NCBI RefSeq assembly: GCF_029760955.1 | Contig: NZ_CP121682.1 | Location: 5,642,001-5,706,000 of the forward strand | DNA: 64,000 nt | Direction: 5' to 3' | Source: Streptomyces cathayae | Lineage (GTDB): Bacteria > Actinomycetota > Actinomycetes > Streptomycetales > Streptomycetaceae | Shown here: in pieces, positions 1 to 7,563 of the stretch | How positions within the stretch are numbered: the stretch's first letter is position 1 | How the letters are laid out: every line of letters begins with the position of its first letter | Made by a program: the position numbers and the translations under genes | Notes under the pieces: generated by a model | The model's database searches: none | The model's input: only the letters and a program-made list of their open reading frames with translations | What the model was told of the DNA's origin: nothing

Positions 1-524
1 ACCTCGGCGAGCGCGCGGTTCAGCTCGGGGCCGGGCGGGCCCTGTTCGAGGTCGTCGGCGAAGGCGGCGTCCAGGAGCCCCGCCTCCAGCGCGTAGTGCA
101 CGGCGGGCGCCGAGACGTCCAGGCCGAAGACCGGCACCGCGTCCGGTCGGCGCCGCTCGGCGTAGAACCCCCTGTCCCGCGCCGCCAGTTCCGCCGTCGA
201 CAGCGTCCGGCAGGCGGGGGAGGTGTAGCGCTCGTACATCTCCGCCAGCGTCACCTCGTGGTTGAGCAGCGCGGCGTTGATCCCGTACGAGCAGCACACG
301 TCCAGCACCGCCGGCCCGTGCGGCCGGCCGTCGTCGAGCGCGGTCCGTTCGGCGGCGACCTGGCGGAAGACCGGCTGGGCGTGGTGCGGGATCTCGTACT
401 CCAGCGGGGCCAGCCGCCCGAAGTACGTGCGCGGATCCGGCCGGTCGTAGATGTCGTCGAACCGCGACTTGCCGCCCCCGGAGCCCCCCGAGCCCTCGGT
501 GCCGCCAGAGCCTGACCCGGCCAT
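1..524 (-). CDS. class I SAM-dependent methyltransferase-like protein, C-terminus cut by window edge
   Basis: The reading frame stays open from an ATG at 524 to the left edge, so only about 174 residues are visible. A GAGGAGGAG ribosome binding site lies a few bases upstream. After a Gly/Ser-rich leader (residues 2-18) comes a conserved-looking block, then VLDVCCSYGINAALL, which fits the glycine-poor variant of SAM motif I. A second acidic stretch, VFGLDVSAPAV, sits where the SAM-ribose Asp would be expected. The family assignment rests on these motifs only and the substrate is unknown. The downstream neighbour, an intramembrane protease on the same strand, gives no functional clue. Confidence 0.7.
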   Translation of the reverse strand, partial: MAGSGSGGTEGSGGSGGGKSRFDDIYDRPDPRTYFGRLAPLEYEIPHHAQPVFRQVAAERTALDDGRPHGPAVLDVCCSYGINAALLNHEVTLAEMYERYTSPACRTLSTAELAARDRGFYAERRRPDAVPVFGLDVSAPAVHYALEAGLLDAAFADDLEQGPPGPELNRALAE

Positions 525-650
525 GCCGTACTCCTCCTCACGGAACACGTCTGTACTTCCATCATGTCCCGCTTACGGCGGCTCAGGACGTCTGCCGCGC
601 ACGAGGCTCGCGAGGGCACCCGATCGCTCCGACACGGCAGCCGAACGTTC

Positions 651-1808
651 TCACGGCGGCCCGGGGGACGGCGGGGGCGCCGACGGAAGCCGTGAGTGTC
701 GGCGGAACCGGTCGATGTCGTGCGCGGTGATGATTCCGCTCAGCCGGCCGTCGTCCATCACGAGGATCGGAAGGAGGGCCCCGGCGGTGCCGAGTCGCTC
801 CAGGACGGAGTTCAGCAGCTCGTCCGGTGCGGCGAGCGTGCATCGGGACAGCGGGGTCGCGACGTTGCGTACCCGCAGCGACGCCCGCTTCTCGGACGGC
901 AGGTCGACCAGTCGGCGCAGTTGTACCACGCCGCTGGGGTGGCCCTCGAAGTCGAGCAGCGGCAGCGCTGAGTGCCCCACCTGCGAGGTCACCTCGGAAA
1001 GGAAGCGGTCCACGGCCAGCCAGTCGGGGCCGGTGACCACCGGAGTGGTCATCGCCTGCCTGACCCGTACGCCCCGCAGGGCTGTGACCAGCTCGGCCCA
1101 CCGGCGTTCGGCCGCCGCGGCGCCCGCCACGAACAGGCCGACGACGATCAGCCACAACCCCGCCGGCAGCCCCCGCGCGAACGCCAGCCAGCCCAGGACG
1201 ACAAGTGCCATGCCGACGACCTGGCCACCGCGCCCTGCCGCTCGCTGAGCCCGCTCGCGATCGCCCGTGCGCCACCACAGCAGGGCCTGCGTCAGCCGGC
1301 CTCCGTCCAGGGGCGCGGCGGGCAGCAGGTTGAAGAGGCCCAGCAACAGGTTCGTGCCACCGAGCCAGCCCAGTACGGCGACCGGGATCCGCCAGCCCAG
1401 CGTGGTCGCGACCGCGGCGGCCGCGCCGATACCGACGGCGCCGAGCAGCAGGCTGGCGAGCGGCCCGCTGACGGCGACCAGGAAGGCCGTCCGTGGTGTC
1501 GTCGGCTGGTCCATCCGAGTGACCCCGCCCAGCGCCCACAGGGTCATGTCCTGCACGGAGATCCCCGCCCTGCGAGCCGTCAGCGCGTGCGCGGCCTCGT
1601 GCACCACCAGACTCGCCAGCAGCAGCACGGCTCCGGCCACTCCGGCGACCGCGTACACCACCGGCGCCAGCCCCGGCGCGTATCCGGGCAGTGTCCGGGC
1701 CGCCAGGCCGTACGCGAGGAGCAGCATGAGCAACGGCACGCTCCAGTGCGCCCGCAACGCCAGGCCCCGAACACTCCCGAGCCGGATCGAACCCTTCATC
1801 GCCCTCAC
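651..1808 (-). CDS. M50 site-2 protease with C-terminal CBS pair (Rip3/Rv2625c type)
   Basis: A polytopic membrane zinc metalloprotease of 385 residues. The HExxH zinc site is seen as VVHEAAHAL near residue 70, and the second motif as NLLPAAPLDGG around residue 160, where Asp is the third zinc ligand. Several hydrophobic segments surround them, and a long hydrophobic pair follows to about residue 235. The C-terminal third contains two CBS-like repeats, the second ending DDGRLSGIITAHDIDRF. This is the architecture of mycobacterial Rip3, which lies in the hypoxia (DosR) regulon; a regulated intramembrane proteolysis role is inferred from the family. The start is GTG at 1808 behind GGAAG, and an ATG at 1799 is an alternative. 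The gene is divergent from the small protein at 2014. Confidence 0.9.
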   Translation of the reverse strand: MRAMKGSIRLGSVRGLALRAHWSVPLLMLLLAYGLAARTLPGYAPGLAPVVYAVAGVAGAVLLLASLVVHEAAHALTARRAGISVQDMTLWALGGVTRMDQPTTPRTAFLVAVSGPLASLLLGAVGIGAAAAVATTLGWRIPVAVLGWLGGTNLLLGLFNLLPAAPLDGGRLTQALLWWRTGDRERAQRAAGRGGQVVGMALVVLGWLAFARGLPAGLWLIVVGLFVAGAAAAERRWAELVTALRGVRVRQAMTTPVVTGPDWLAVDRFLSEVTSQVGHSALPLLDFEGHPSGVVQLRRLVDLPSEKRASLRVRNVATPLSRCTLAAPDELLNSVLERLGTAGALLPILVMDDGRLSGIITAHDIDRFRRHSRLPSAPPPSPGPP

Positions 1809-2013
1809 CGCCGACGACTTCCGCCCCCGACTGCACCACTTTTTCCATCTTCCATGGTCGGTCGTCGGCCCCCGTAACAGGAAATGGTCCGTGCAACCAG
1901 GTCTGCGAGCCGGGATCAGTGGCGGCGGCGTCCCAGGCAGGCGGAGACCGTGCCGCGGGCCTACGGTGGTCGAAGGGCTCGGCGAGCCGGCAGGGGTTGC
2001 GGAGGAGGCTGCG

Positions 2014-2310
2014 ATGGAAGAGCACTTCGTCTGGGTGACGACGCGGCGTATTCGGCCGGGCGCCCTGGAGGACTTCGAGAAGGCGTGGCAGCCGGAACCC
2101 GCCCCGCAGGGGCTCCGCCGCGCCTACGCCTACTGGTCCGAGGACGGACAGGAGATCACCGGGGTGTCGTTCTGGGACTCCCAGGAGACCTGCGACGCGT
2201 GGCGGTCCTCCGAGGCGGAGGCGCAACGGCGTGCGGCCATGGCCCCGTACGTCGCCGAGGAACGGGAAGGCTTCTACCGCGGCCGCGAACTCGGCATCCC
2301 CCAGCGGTAG
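2014..2310 (+). CDS. small ABM-like dimeric alpha-beta barrel protein
   Basis: A 98-residue protein starting at an ATG 6 bases after GGAGGAGG. The pattern is RxxPGxxEDFEKAW near the start, a middle beta segment, ITGVSFWDSQETCDAW, and a C-terminal APYV. It resembles the antibiotic biosynthesis monooxygenase/EthD-like ferredoxin fold, in which small proteins track an oxidative or signalling role. No catalytic residue can be named, so enzyme activity is not claimed. It is divergent from the Rip3-like protease, with about 200 bases between the two starts. Confidence 0.7.
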   Translation: MEEHFVWVTTRRIRPGALEDFEKAWQPEPAPQGLRRAYAYWSEDGQEITGVSFWDSQETCDAWRSSEAEAQRRAAMAPYVAEEREGFYRGRELGIPQR

Positions 2311-2527
2311 TACTGTGCCGAGCCGCTCCGGCGGCATGACGCAGCGGGTTTCCGTGCCCCCGACGCGCAGTGCCGTGCGGACCGGTACCTCTGTCGTCTG
2401 CGGCAGGCGTCATGACGCGGCAGTGGATCAGGCGGGCCGTCCGCGGGAGACGACGGCGGCCACGGCCGGTCCCGCCCCTCGTGCCGCCACCCCGGCCTGG
2501 AGCGAGGAGGGAAGGGAGGGAGTGAAC

Positions 2528-3151
2528 ATGGCACGGATCCTCGTGCAGGGCGACGACCTCGTGGTGTGCCTGCCGTGGTGGGAAAAGGCCGCCGCGCGCC
2601 GCGGAAGCGTGCGCGTGCCGCTGGCGGCCGTACGCCGGGTGACGGTGGAGCCCGCCTGGTGGCGGGCCCTGCGCGGAGTGGTTCTGCGCGGCGTCTGGAT
2701 TCCCGGCGTGCTGTGCGTCGGCACGCGGTGTCACCCCGGTGGGCAGGACTTCGTGGCCGTACGGCCCGGGAGGCCCGTGGTGTGCGTCGAACTGAGGCCC
2801 ACGGCTCCCTTCAGCCTCCTGGCCGTCTCGGTGCGGGACGACGCAGAGGGCATGGCGGAACGGCTGCGGCGTTGCACGCCGGACAACGACGCCTCCACCC
2901 CTTGGCGGCAGCCCCTTCCGGCCGCCGAGGAGACGGAGAATTCCTGGAGGGCGCTGGCCAGGGAGCCACGCCGACGACGGAGACGGCCGCGGCCGGCGTC
3001 GACGGTGAGGCGTAGCCACGCCCCGAAGTCCCTTCAGGTGCGCGCCGCGGACCGCCGACCGGTCCATGGGCGGCGAGGGGGTGCGGCGACAGTCTGTTCG
3101 TCGAGTTCGTCGAGTTCGTCGAGGGCGGCGTCCCCGCTGGCCTTGAGGTGA
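2528..3151 (+). CDS. hypothetical protein with N-terminal PH-like beta fold and low-complexity tail
   Basis: The start is an ATG at 2528 behind a GGGAGGG site. The first 110 residues alternate short hydrophobic strands (ILVQGDDLVVCL, VRVPLAAVRRVTVEP, VVCVELRP) in the manner of a bacterial PH-like or other small beta domain. The rest is Arg-rich and then runs into eight consecutive serines. These come from a tandem TCGTCGAGT repeat near 3098-3123. The last third shows no conserved pattern and may be recent slippage. The stop overlaps a possible GTG start of the next gene (GTGA). I do not recognise the family. Confidence 0.6.
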   Translation: MARILVQGDDLVVCLPWWEKAAARRGSVRVPLAAVRRVTVEPAWWRALRGVVLRGVWIPGVLCVGTRCHPGGQDFVAVRPGRPVVCVELRPTAPFSLLAVSVRDDAEGMAERLRRCTPDNDASTPWRQPLPAAEETENSWRALAREPRRRRRRPRPASTVRRSHAPKSLQVRAADRRPVHGRRGGAATVCSSSSSSSSRAASPLALR

Positions 3152-3381
3152 TTCCGATGCCGACCATCGAAGAGGCGGTGCGGACGGCGTACTCGGTAAG
3201 TGTCGAAGAGCTCAAGGCGAAGGATTTCCTGGAACAGGTTCCTCCCCTTCTGTTGCAGTACAGGTTCGATCCGATTACCGGCCGTCCGTTGATTCGTACG
3301 CCGGATGGGCCTTTATCGGCACCAGTGCCTCGGCTGATTAATCGCAAGCTCCCGCCTGGAGGATCGCCTCGGCTCAAGTAA
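3148..3381 (+). CDS. small hypothetical protein, possibly coupled to the upstream gene
   Basis: Seventy-seven residues from GTG 3148, which overlaps the preceding TGA, or 74 from ATG 3157. Codon third positions are less GC-rich than in the neighbours. The sequence contains an acidic helix (EEAVRTAYSVSVEELKAKDF) followed by a Pro-rich segment with DPITGRPLIRTPDGP. It has no membrane segment or signal peptide. I do not recognise it; it could be a short stand-alone gene or the remnant of a longer one. Confidence 0.45.
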   Translation: MIPMPTIEEAVRTAYSVSVEELKAKDFLEQVPPLLLQYRFDPITGRPLIRTPDGPLSAPVPRLINRKLPPGGSPRLK

Positions 3382-3725
3382 GTGGCACTGGTCCCTCGAT
3401 TCCATTGTCCGGACCGCCGGCTCGTCCGGAGACGGCTCCTGGCTCCGGCGGATTTCCGTCGAGGCGGGAGTGTTTTCGGGAACAGGCCATCATGAGGTGA
3501 CGAGCCCCGTGCGCTGCAGCGGAGGGGTCGCCGCGAATGCACCCGTCAGGTGCCCTGGCAGGCCTGCAAACCACCGTCGGGTGCGCAGTGCCGAGAAACT
3601 GTCGGAAATCGGTTTGCCGGGTTTATTTCGCGGACCGCCTGAGATATCATTTCTCACATGGCGAATGCTAGCCGAGGCAAAGTCGTTCCTGGCGGCGTCG
3701 GGCGTCATCGGGCAGTGACTTCGCC
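3382..3725. other. intergenic stretch before the Mn exporter
   Basis: About 340 bases with no coding sequence I can support. It is AT-richer around 3600-3660 than its surroundings, consistent with a promoter for the downstream exporter, but no well-spaced -35/-10 pair was found. I looked for the yybP-ykoY manganese riboswitch core and did not see it. Confidence 0.4.
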
Positions 3726-4265
3726 ATGATCGGGGAAATACTGGTCCTGGGTTTCGTACTCAGTCTCGACAATTTCCGGGTATCGATCGCGCTCGGTACC
3801 GTCCCCTTCGGTCTGAAACGCGCGGTGCAGGTCGCGCTGACCTTCGGGCTGTGGGACGCGATCATGCCCCTGGTCGGGCTGTTGGTCGGTCGCCGGATCG
3901 GGGAGTTCGTCGGGGGCGTCGCCGACCTGGTGGGCGCGGCCGCGCTCGGCGGGTACGGTCTGTACCTCGTCATCTCGGCCCTTCGGAACCCTGAGCCGGA
4001 CGAGCTGGACCAACCGTGGGCGCTGTTCGGTATCCCGTTGACGCTGAGCCTGGACAACCTGTTCGCCGGGGCGAGCCTGGGGCTCCTCGGGCTCTCGCCG
4101 TGGTTCTCGGCCACTGTCTTCGGCGCCATGACGGCGGTGATGTCGCTGGTCGGGCTGCGGCTCGGGCGGGCCGCGGCGCGCCTCATCCGGATCCGCTCGG
4201 ACCTGCTGAGCGGGATCACCCTGATCATCGCCGCTGTGGCGCTGCCGTTGGTGTTCGGCGGTTAG
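3726..4265 (+). CDS. mntP: MntP/LysE-superfamily manganese efflux pump-like protein
   Basis: A 179-residue membrane protein with six hydrophobic segments in two repeats of three. Each repeat carries the family signature: SLDN at residues 14-17 in the first, and SLDN again near residue 98 in the second. These Asp/Asn residues are the ion-binding core of the MntP (DUF204) family, which exports Mn(II). The length matches the family (about 180-190). The ribosome binding site is weak. The 3' end overlaps the 3' end of the convergent pqqE by 41 bases, so read-through in either direction would give antisense RNA. The metal specificity is family inference. Confidence 0.8.
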   Translation: MIGEILVLGFVLSLDNFRVSIALGTVPFGLKRAVQVALTFGLWDAIMPLVGLLVGRRIGEFVGGVADLVGAAALGGYGLYLVISALRNPEPDELDQPWALFGIPLTLSLDNLFAGASLGLLGLSPWFSATVFGAMTAVMSLVGLRLGRAAARLIRIRSDLLSGITLIIAAVALPLVFGG

Positions 4266-5355
4266 CCCGGTGTACGCGGGGGACCAGCGGAGGACCGTCG
4301 GCCCGCGAGTCGGCGTTGGCGGCCTCGACCGCCCGGGCGACCAGGGCGTGGTCGGGCGACAGGTGGCAGACCGGGTCGGTGCGGGCCGCGTCGCCGGTGA
4401 GCAGGAACGCCTGGCAGCGGCACCCGCCGAAGTCCAGCTCCCGCCGGGGGCAGCTCCGGCAGGGCTCCGGCATCCAGTCCGTCCCCCGGAACGCGTTCAT
4501 CACCGGGGACTCGGCCCAGATCCGCTCCAGCGAGTCCTCCCGCACGCTGGCCCGCGGCAACGGCAGGGAGTGGGCGGCCGGGCAGGGCAGTACGTCGCCG
4601 TTCGGCGTCACGGTCAGCTGCCGGGAGGCCCATCCGCCCATGCAGGGCTTCGGGTAGCGGCTGTAGTAGTCGGGAATGACGTAGATGATGTCCATGCGGT
4701 CCCGCAACCGCTCGCGGGCGGCCCGCACGACGACCTCGGCCGCCTCGAGCTGGGCCCGGCTCGGCAGCAGCGCGTCACGGTTCCGCCAGGCCCAGCCGTA
4801 GTACTGGGTGTTGGCCAGCTCCACCCGGTCGGCGCCCACCTCCTCGGCCAGCTCGAGCACCTCGGCGACGCGGTCGATGTTGAGCCGGTGCAGCACCACG
4901 TTCACGGTGAGCGGCCAGCCCAGCTCCTTGACCACGCCCATCGCCTCGATCTTGCGGTGGAAGGACGGGGTCCCGGCGATCCGGTCGGACACGGCCGGAT
5001 CGTCGGACTGGATGCTGATCTGCACGTGGTCCAGGCCGGCGGCCCGCAGCTGCTCGGCCCTCGGACGCGAGAGCCCGAGGGCGCTGGTGATGAGGTTGGT
5101 GTAGAGGCCCAGGCCGTGGGCGTCCGCCACGATCTCCACCAGGTCGCGCCGCAGCAGCGGTTCCCCGCCGGACAGGTGGCACTGCAGAACCCCCAGGTCG
5201 CCGGCCTCGGCCAGCACCCGCCGCCACTCGTCGGTGGCCAGCTCGTCCTGGTAGCCGGCCAGGTTCAGCGGGTTGGAGCAGTACGGGCAGGCCAGCGGGC
5301 AGCGGTAGGTGAGCTCGGCGAGCAATCCGAACGGGCTGTCCAACGGGCTATCCAT
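4225..5355 (-). CDS. pqqE: PqqA peptide cyclase, radical SAM/SPASM protein PqqE
   Basis: PqqE forms the Glu-Tyr carbon-carbon crosslink in the PqqA peptide, the first step of PQQ synthesis. The radical SAM cluster motif CxxxCxxC is at Cys19, Cys23 and Cys26, and the SAM-binding GGEP at 63-66. A C-terminal SPASM region supplies the auxiliary cluster cysteines (PKPCMGGW, VLPCPAAHS, PCRSCPRRE, GGCRCQ). At 376 residues it matches the family. The start ATG at 5355 overlaps the end of pqqD by 8 bases and has GGAG upstream, implying translational coupling. It is the last gene of the minus-strand cluster, and its stop lies inside the convergent mntP. Confidence 0.95.
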   Translation of the reverse strand: MDSPLDSPFGLLAELTYRCPLACPYCSNPLNLAGYQDELATDEWRRVLAEAGDLGVLQCHLSGGEPLLRRDLVEIVADAHGLGLYTNLITSALGLSRPRAEQLRAAGLDHVQISIQSDDPAVSDRIAGTPSFHRKIEAMGVVKELGWPLTVNVVLHRLNIDRVAEVLELAEEVGADRVELANTQYYGWAWRNRDALLPSRAQLEAAEVVVRAARERLRDRMDIIYVIPDYYSRYPKPCMGGWASRQLTVTPNGDVLPCPAAHSLPLPRASVREDSLERIWAESPVMNAFRGTDWMPEPCRSCPRRELDFGGCRCQAFLLTGDAARTDPVCHLSPDHALVARAVEAANADSRADGPPLVPRVHRANRRTPTAAPQRR

Positions 5356-5707
5356 CGGCGATCTCCAGGTAGCGCCGGGCGATGAGCCGGGTCAGGAACC
5401 GCCGCACCTCGTCGTCGGGGACGGTCCGGTAGCGCGCGCCCAGCTCGGCCACGATCTCGGCCACGGTGTGCCGCCCGTCGCACAGCTCGAGGATGTCCGC
5501 GCCGCTGCCGTTCAGAACCACCACCGTCTCGGGGAGCTGCAGGGTCTGACGCTGCCTGGTCCGGCAGAAGGTCAGTCGGACGTGGTGTGCCAACCGGGGC
5601 CGGTCCGAGCCGGACACCCCGACGCCGGGTCGGGTGCCGGTTCCGGTCCGGGTTGTTCCGGTCCGGGTTGTTCCGGTCCGGGTCGTTCCGGTCCGGGTCG
5701 GGTCCAT
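5348..5707 (-). CDS. pqqD: PQQ peptide chaperone PqqD with repeat-encoded N-terminal extension
   Basis: PqqD binds PqqA and delivers it to PqqE (a RiPP recognition element). The conserved core begins at about residue 37 (RPRLAHHVRL) and includes VVLNGSGADILELCDGRHTV followed by a C-terminal winged-helix half. The ATG at 5707 lies 5 bases after the pqqC stop, with GGAG in between. The first 30 residues are a Thr/Arg/Gly repeat from four near-identical 15-base units (5643-5702). That segment is not part of the usual ~90-residue family and may be a slippage product or an unstructured tail. Confidence 0.92.
   Translation of the reverse strand: MDPTRTGTTRTGTTRTGTTRTGTGTRPGVGVSGSDRPRLAHHVRLTFCRTRQRQTLQLPETVVVLNGSGADILELCDGRHTVAEIVAELGARYRTVPDDEVRRFLTRLIARRYLEIADG
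5643..5702. repeat. four tandem 15-bp units inside the 5' end of pqqD
   Basis: Four copies of ccggtccgggt(t/c)gtt in perfect register, encoding repeats of five residues (TRTGT). The period is a multiple of three, so copy-number change would keep the reading frame. Confidence 0.9.
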
Positions 5708-5712
5708 GGCGG

Positions 5713-6420
5713 TCACTCCGGGTAGGCCTGGTCGATGGCGTCCATCAGGCTCCACAGGACGTCGCACTTGAACGACAGCGCGTCGACGGCGCGCGCCCGG
5801 GACTCGGCGGAGAGGCAGTGCGCGGTGACCACCTCGAGGGCGTGCTCGCAGTCGCGGGGGGCCTGCTCCAGGCGGGCGCGGAAGTAGGCGAGGCCCTCGG
5901 GGTCGATCCACGGGTACCACCGCTCGAACGCGGCCAGCCGCGCCGCCATCAGGTCGGGTGCGAACAGTTCGGTGAGCGAGGACGCCACCGCCTCCACCCA
6001 CGGGCGGGTCCGGGTGAAGTTCACGTAGGCGTCGACGGCGAACCGCACCCCGGGCACCAGGTGCCGGTGGCCTTGGACCTCCTCGCGGGTCAGCCCGGCG
6101 GCCTCACCGAGGCGCAGCCACGCCTCGATGCCGCCCTCGCCGGCGGCGGTGCCGTCGTGCTCGACGATCCGTCGGATCCAGCGGCGGCGGACCTCGAGGT
6201 CGGGGCAGTTGGAGAGGATCGCGGCGTCCTTGCGGGGGATGTTCTCCTGGTAGTAGAAGCGGTTGGCCACCCAGCCCCGGATCTGCCGGCGGCTCAGCCG
6301 TCCGGCGTTCATCCGGACGTGGAACGGGTGCTGGTCGTGGTACCGCCGCGAGTGGGCCCGCAACACCTCGACGAAGGCGTCGGCACCGGTTCCCGTGGTT
6401 GTCGTGGTTGTCGTCGTCAC
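5713..6420 (-). CDS. pqqC: pyrroloquinoline-quinone synthase PqqC
   Basis: PqqC is the cofactor-less oxidase that makes the final ring closure and eight-electron oxidation to PQQ. The 235-residue protein shows the family's HPFHVRMNAGRLSRRQIRGW and RFYYQENIPRKDAAIL segments, and later the HLVPGVRFAVDAYVNF helix. His and Tyr/Arg residues in these segments form the PQQ pocket. The N-terminus is a run of eight threonines encoded by a simple repeat and is unlikely to be structured. ATG 6420 follows the pqqB stop by four bases. Confidence 0.95.
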   Translation of the reverse strand: MTTTTTTTTGTGADAFVEVLRAHSRRYHDQHPFHVRMNAGRLSRRQIRGWVANRFYYQENIPRKDAAILSNCPDLEVRRRWIRRIVEHDGTAAGEGGIEAWLRLGEAAGLTREEVQGHRHLVPGVRFAVDAYVNFTRTRPWVEAVASSLTELFAPDLMAARLAAFERWYPWIDPEGLAYFRARLEQAPRDCEHALEVVTAHCLSAESRARAVDALSFKCDVLWSLMDAIDQAYPE

Positions 6421-6424
6421 GGCT

Positions 6425-7312
6425 CTACACCTGGACCTCGAGGCCGTCCATGGCCACTTCCATGCCGCTGTCCTCCACGGTACGCCGCTCGGGCGCGTCC
6501 TCCAGGAGGACCGGATTGGTGTTGTTCATGTGTACGAAGATTGTCCGCCCCACGCCCAGCGACGGGAGCTGCGCCAGGCTGCCGTCCGGGCCGTCGATGG
6601 GCAGGTGACCCATCTCCCGGGACGTTTTGCCGGCCAGGCCGAGCCGTACGAGCTCGTCGTCGCTCCAGCACGTCCCGTCGATCAGCAGGCATGCGCAGCC
6701 CTTGATCTCCACGCGCAGCGCCGGCGTCAGCGATTGCACCCCTGGCAGGTACACCAGGGTCCCCCCGCTGCGCTCGTCGGTCAGCCGGTAGCCCACGACG
6801 CGGCCGTGGTCCACCCCGGCTCCGAACCGATCGCGCTTGGTGGTGGGCACGTCGAACGCCCGGCAGGACAGCCCGTCCGCCAGGGCGAGGTCGGCACCGG
6901 GGCTCACCGCCCGCCACTCGACCGGACAGTAGCGCTCGAGCGTGCGCAGAATCCCCGAGCCGACACACAGGGTCTCGCGCACCGCCGGTGTGGCGTACAG
7001 CCGCAGGGCGCGGGCCTCGCGCAGCAGAAGCAGGCCCAGCGTGTGGTCCAGCTCGGCGTCGGTGAGCAGCACCGCCTCCAGCGGCGTCGTCCGGTCGTCG
7101 TGCGGGTGCAGGCCGGAGAAGGCGTTGATCTGGGTGCGGACGTCGGGCGAGGCGTTGATGAGGAACCACCGGCGGTGGTCGGTGCTGACCGCGACCGAGG
7201 ACTGGGTGCGCGCGAGGCCGACCCCGGAGCGGACCGCGGCGCACACCGGACAGCCGCAGTTCCACTGCGGGGAGCCACCCCCCGCCGCCGAGCCCAACAC
7301 CCTCAGCAACAC
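6425..7312 (-). CDS. pqqB: PqqB, metallo-beta-lactamase-fold hydroxylase
   Basis: A 295-residue protein starting MLLRVLGSAAGGGSPQWNCG, which is diagnostic for PqqB, followed by CPVCAAVRSG. LLTDAELDHTLGLLLL is the altered HxHxDH-type metal region of this family, in which the first histidines are replaced. PqqB is an iron-dependent hydroxylase acting on the diaminoacid released from PqqA. It lies 105 bases downstream of pqqA and four bases upstream of pqqC. Confidence 0.95.
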   Translation of the reverse strand: MLLRVLGSAAGGGSPQWNCGCPVCAAVRSGVGLARTQSSVAVSTDHRRWFLINASPDVRTQINAFSGLHPHDDRTTPLEAVLLTDAELDHTLGLLLLREARALRLYATPAVRETLCVGSGILRTLERYCPVEWRAVSPGADLALADGLSCRAFDVPTTKRDRFGAGVDHGRVVGYRLTDERSGGTLVYLPGVQSLTPALRVEIKGCACLLIDGTCWSDDELVRLGLAGKTSREMGHLPIDGPDGSLAQLPSLGVGRTIFVHMNNTNPVLLEDAPERRTVEDSGMEVAMDGLEVQV

Positions 7313-7417
7313 GCCGGCACTCCGTCCATAGAAGATCCGGGTCCGTCGTCGGCCCGGCCGTCCGTTGCCGTCCCGAGTCCTCGGGCGGCGCCGGACCGGG
7401 TCCGGCGCCGCCCCGTG

Positions 7418-7516
7418 TCACTCGTCCTCCAACCGAGCGACGTACATGGTCACCTCGGCCGCGACTCCGATCTCGTCGAACTCGGGGGTTTCCCACACAG
7501 CGAGCTGGGACTCCAT
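7418..7516 (-). CDS. pqqA: PQQ precursor peptide PqqA
   Basis: A 32-residue peptide too small for routine gene calling. It contains the invariant Glu-x-x-x-Tyr as EVTMY at residues 21-25, whose side chains become PQQ, preceded by the typical WETPEFDEIGV. A strong GAGGAGGTGA ribosome binding site sits six bases before the ATG. The 105-base gap to pqqB gives room for a hairpin that would favour extra pqqA transcript, as in other pqq operons; this last point is inference. Confidence 0.95.
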   Translation of the reverse strand: MESQLAVWETPEFDEIGVAAEVTMYVARLEDE

Positions 7517-7563
7517 GGATTCACCTCCTCACTGCCCGAATTGCGGCAGGCTCCGGTCACGCA

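Noticed and set aside
583..2337. Long minus-strand frame overlapping the Rip3-like gene
   Set aside because: It overlaps the M50 protease gene in another frame; the composition is Arg/Gly/Pro-rich, there is no family motif, and the M50 motifs are in the other frame. A GC-bias artefact.
3382..3725. yybP-ykoY manganese riboswitch before mntP
   Set aside because: The conserved core was not found in the sequence.
4225..7516. pqq genes as an unknown RiPP cluster
   Set aside because: All five conserved pqq genes are present, including PqqA with Glu-x-x-x-Tyr, so the product is known: PQQ.
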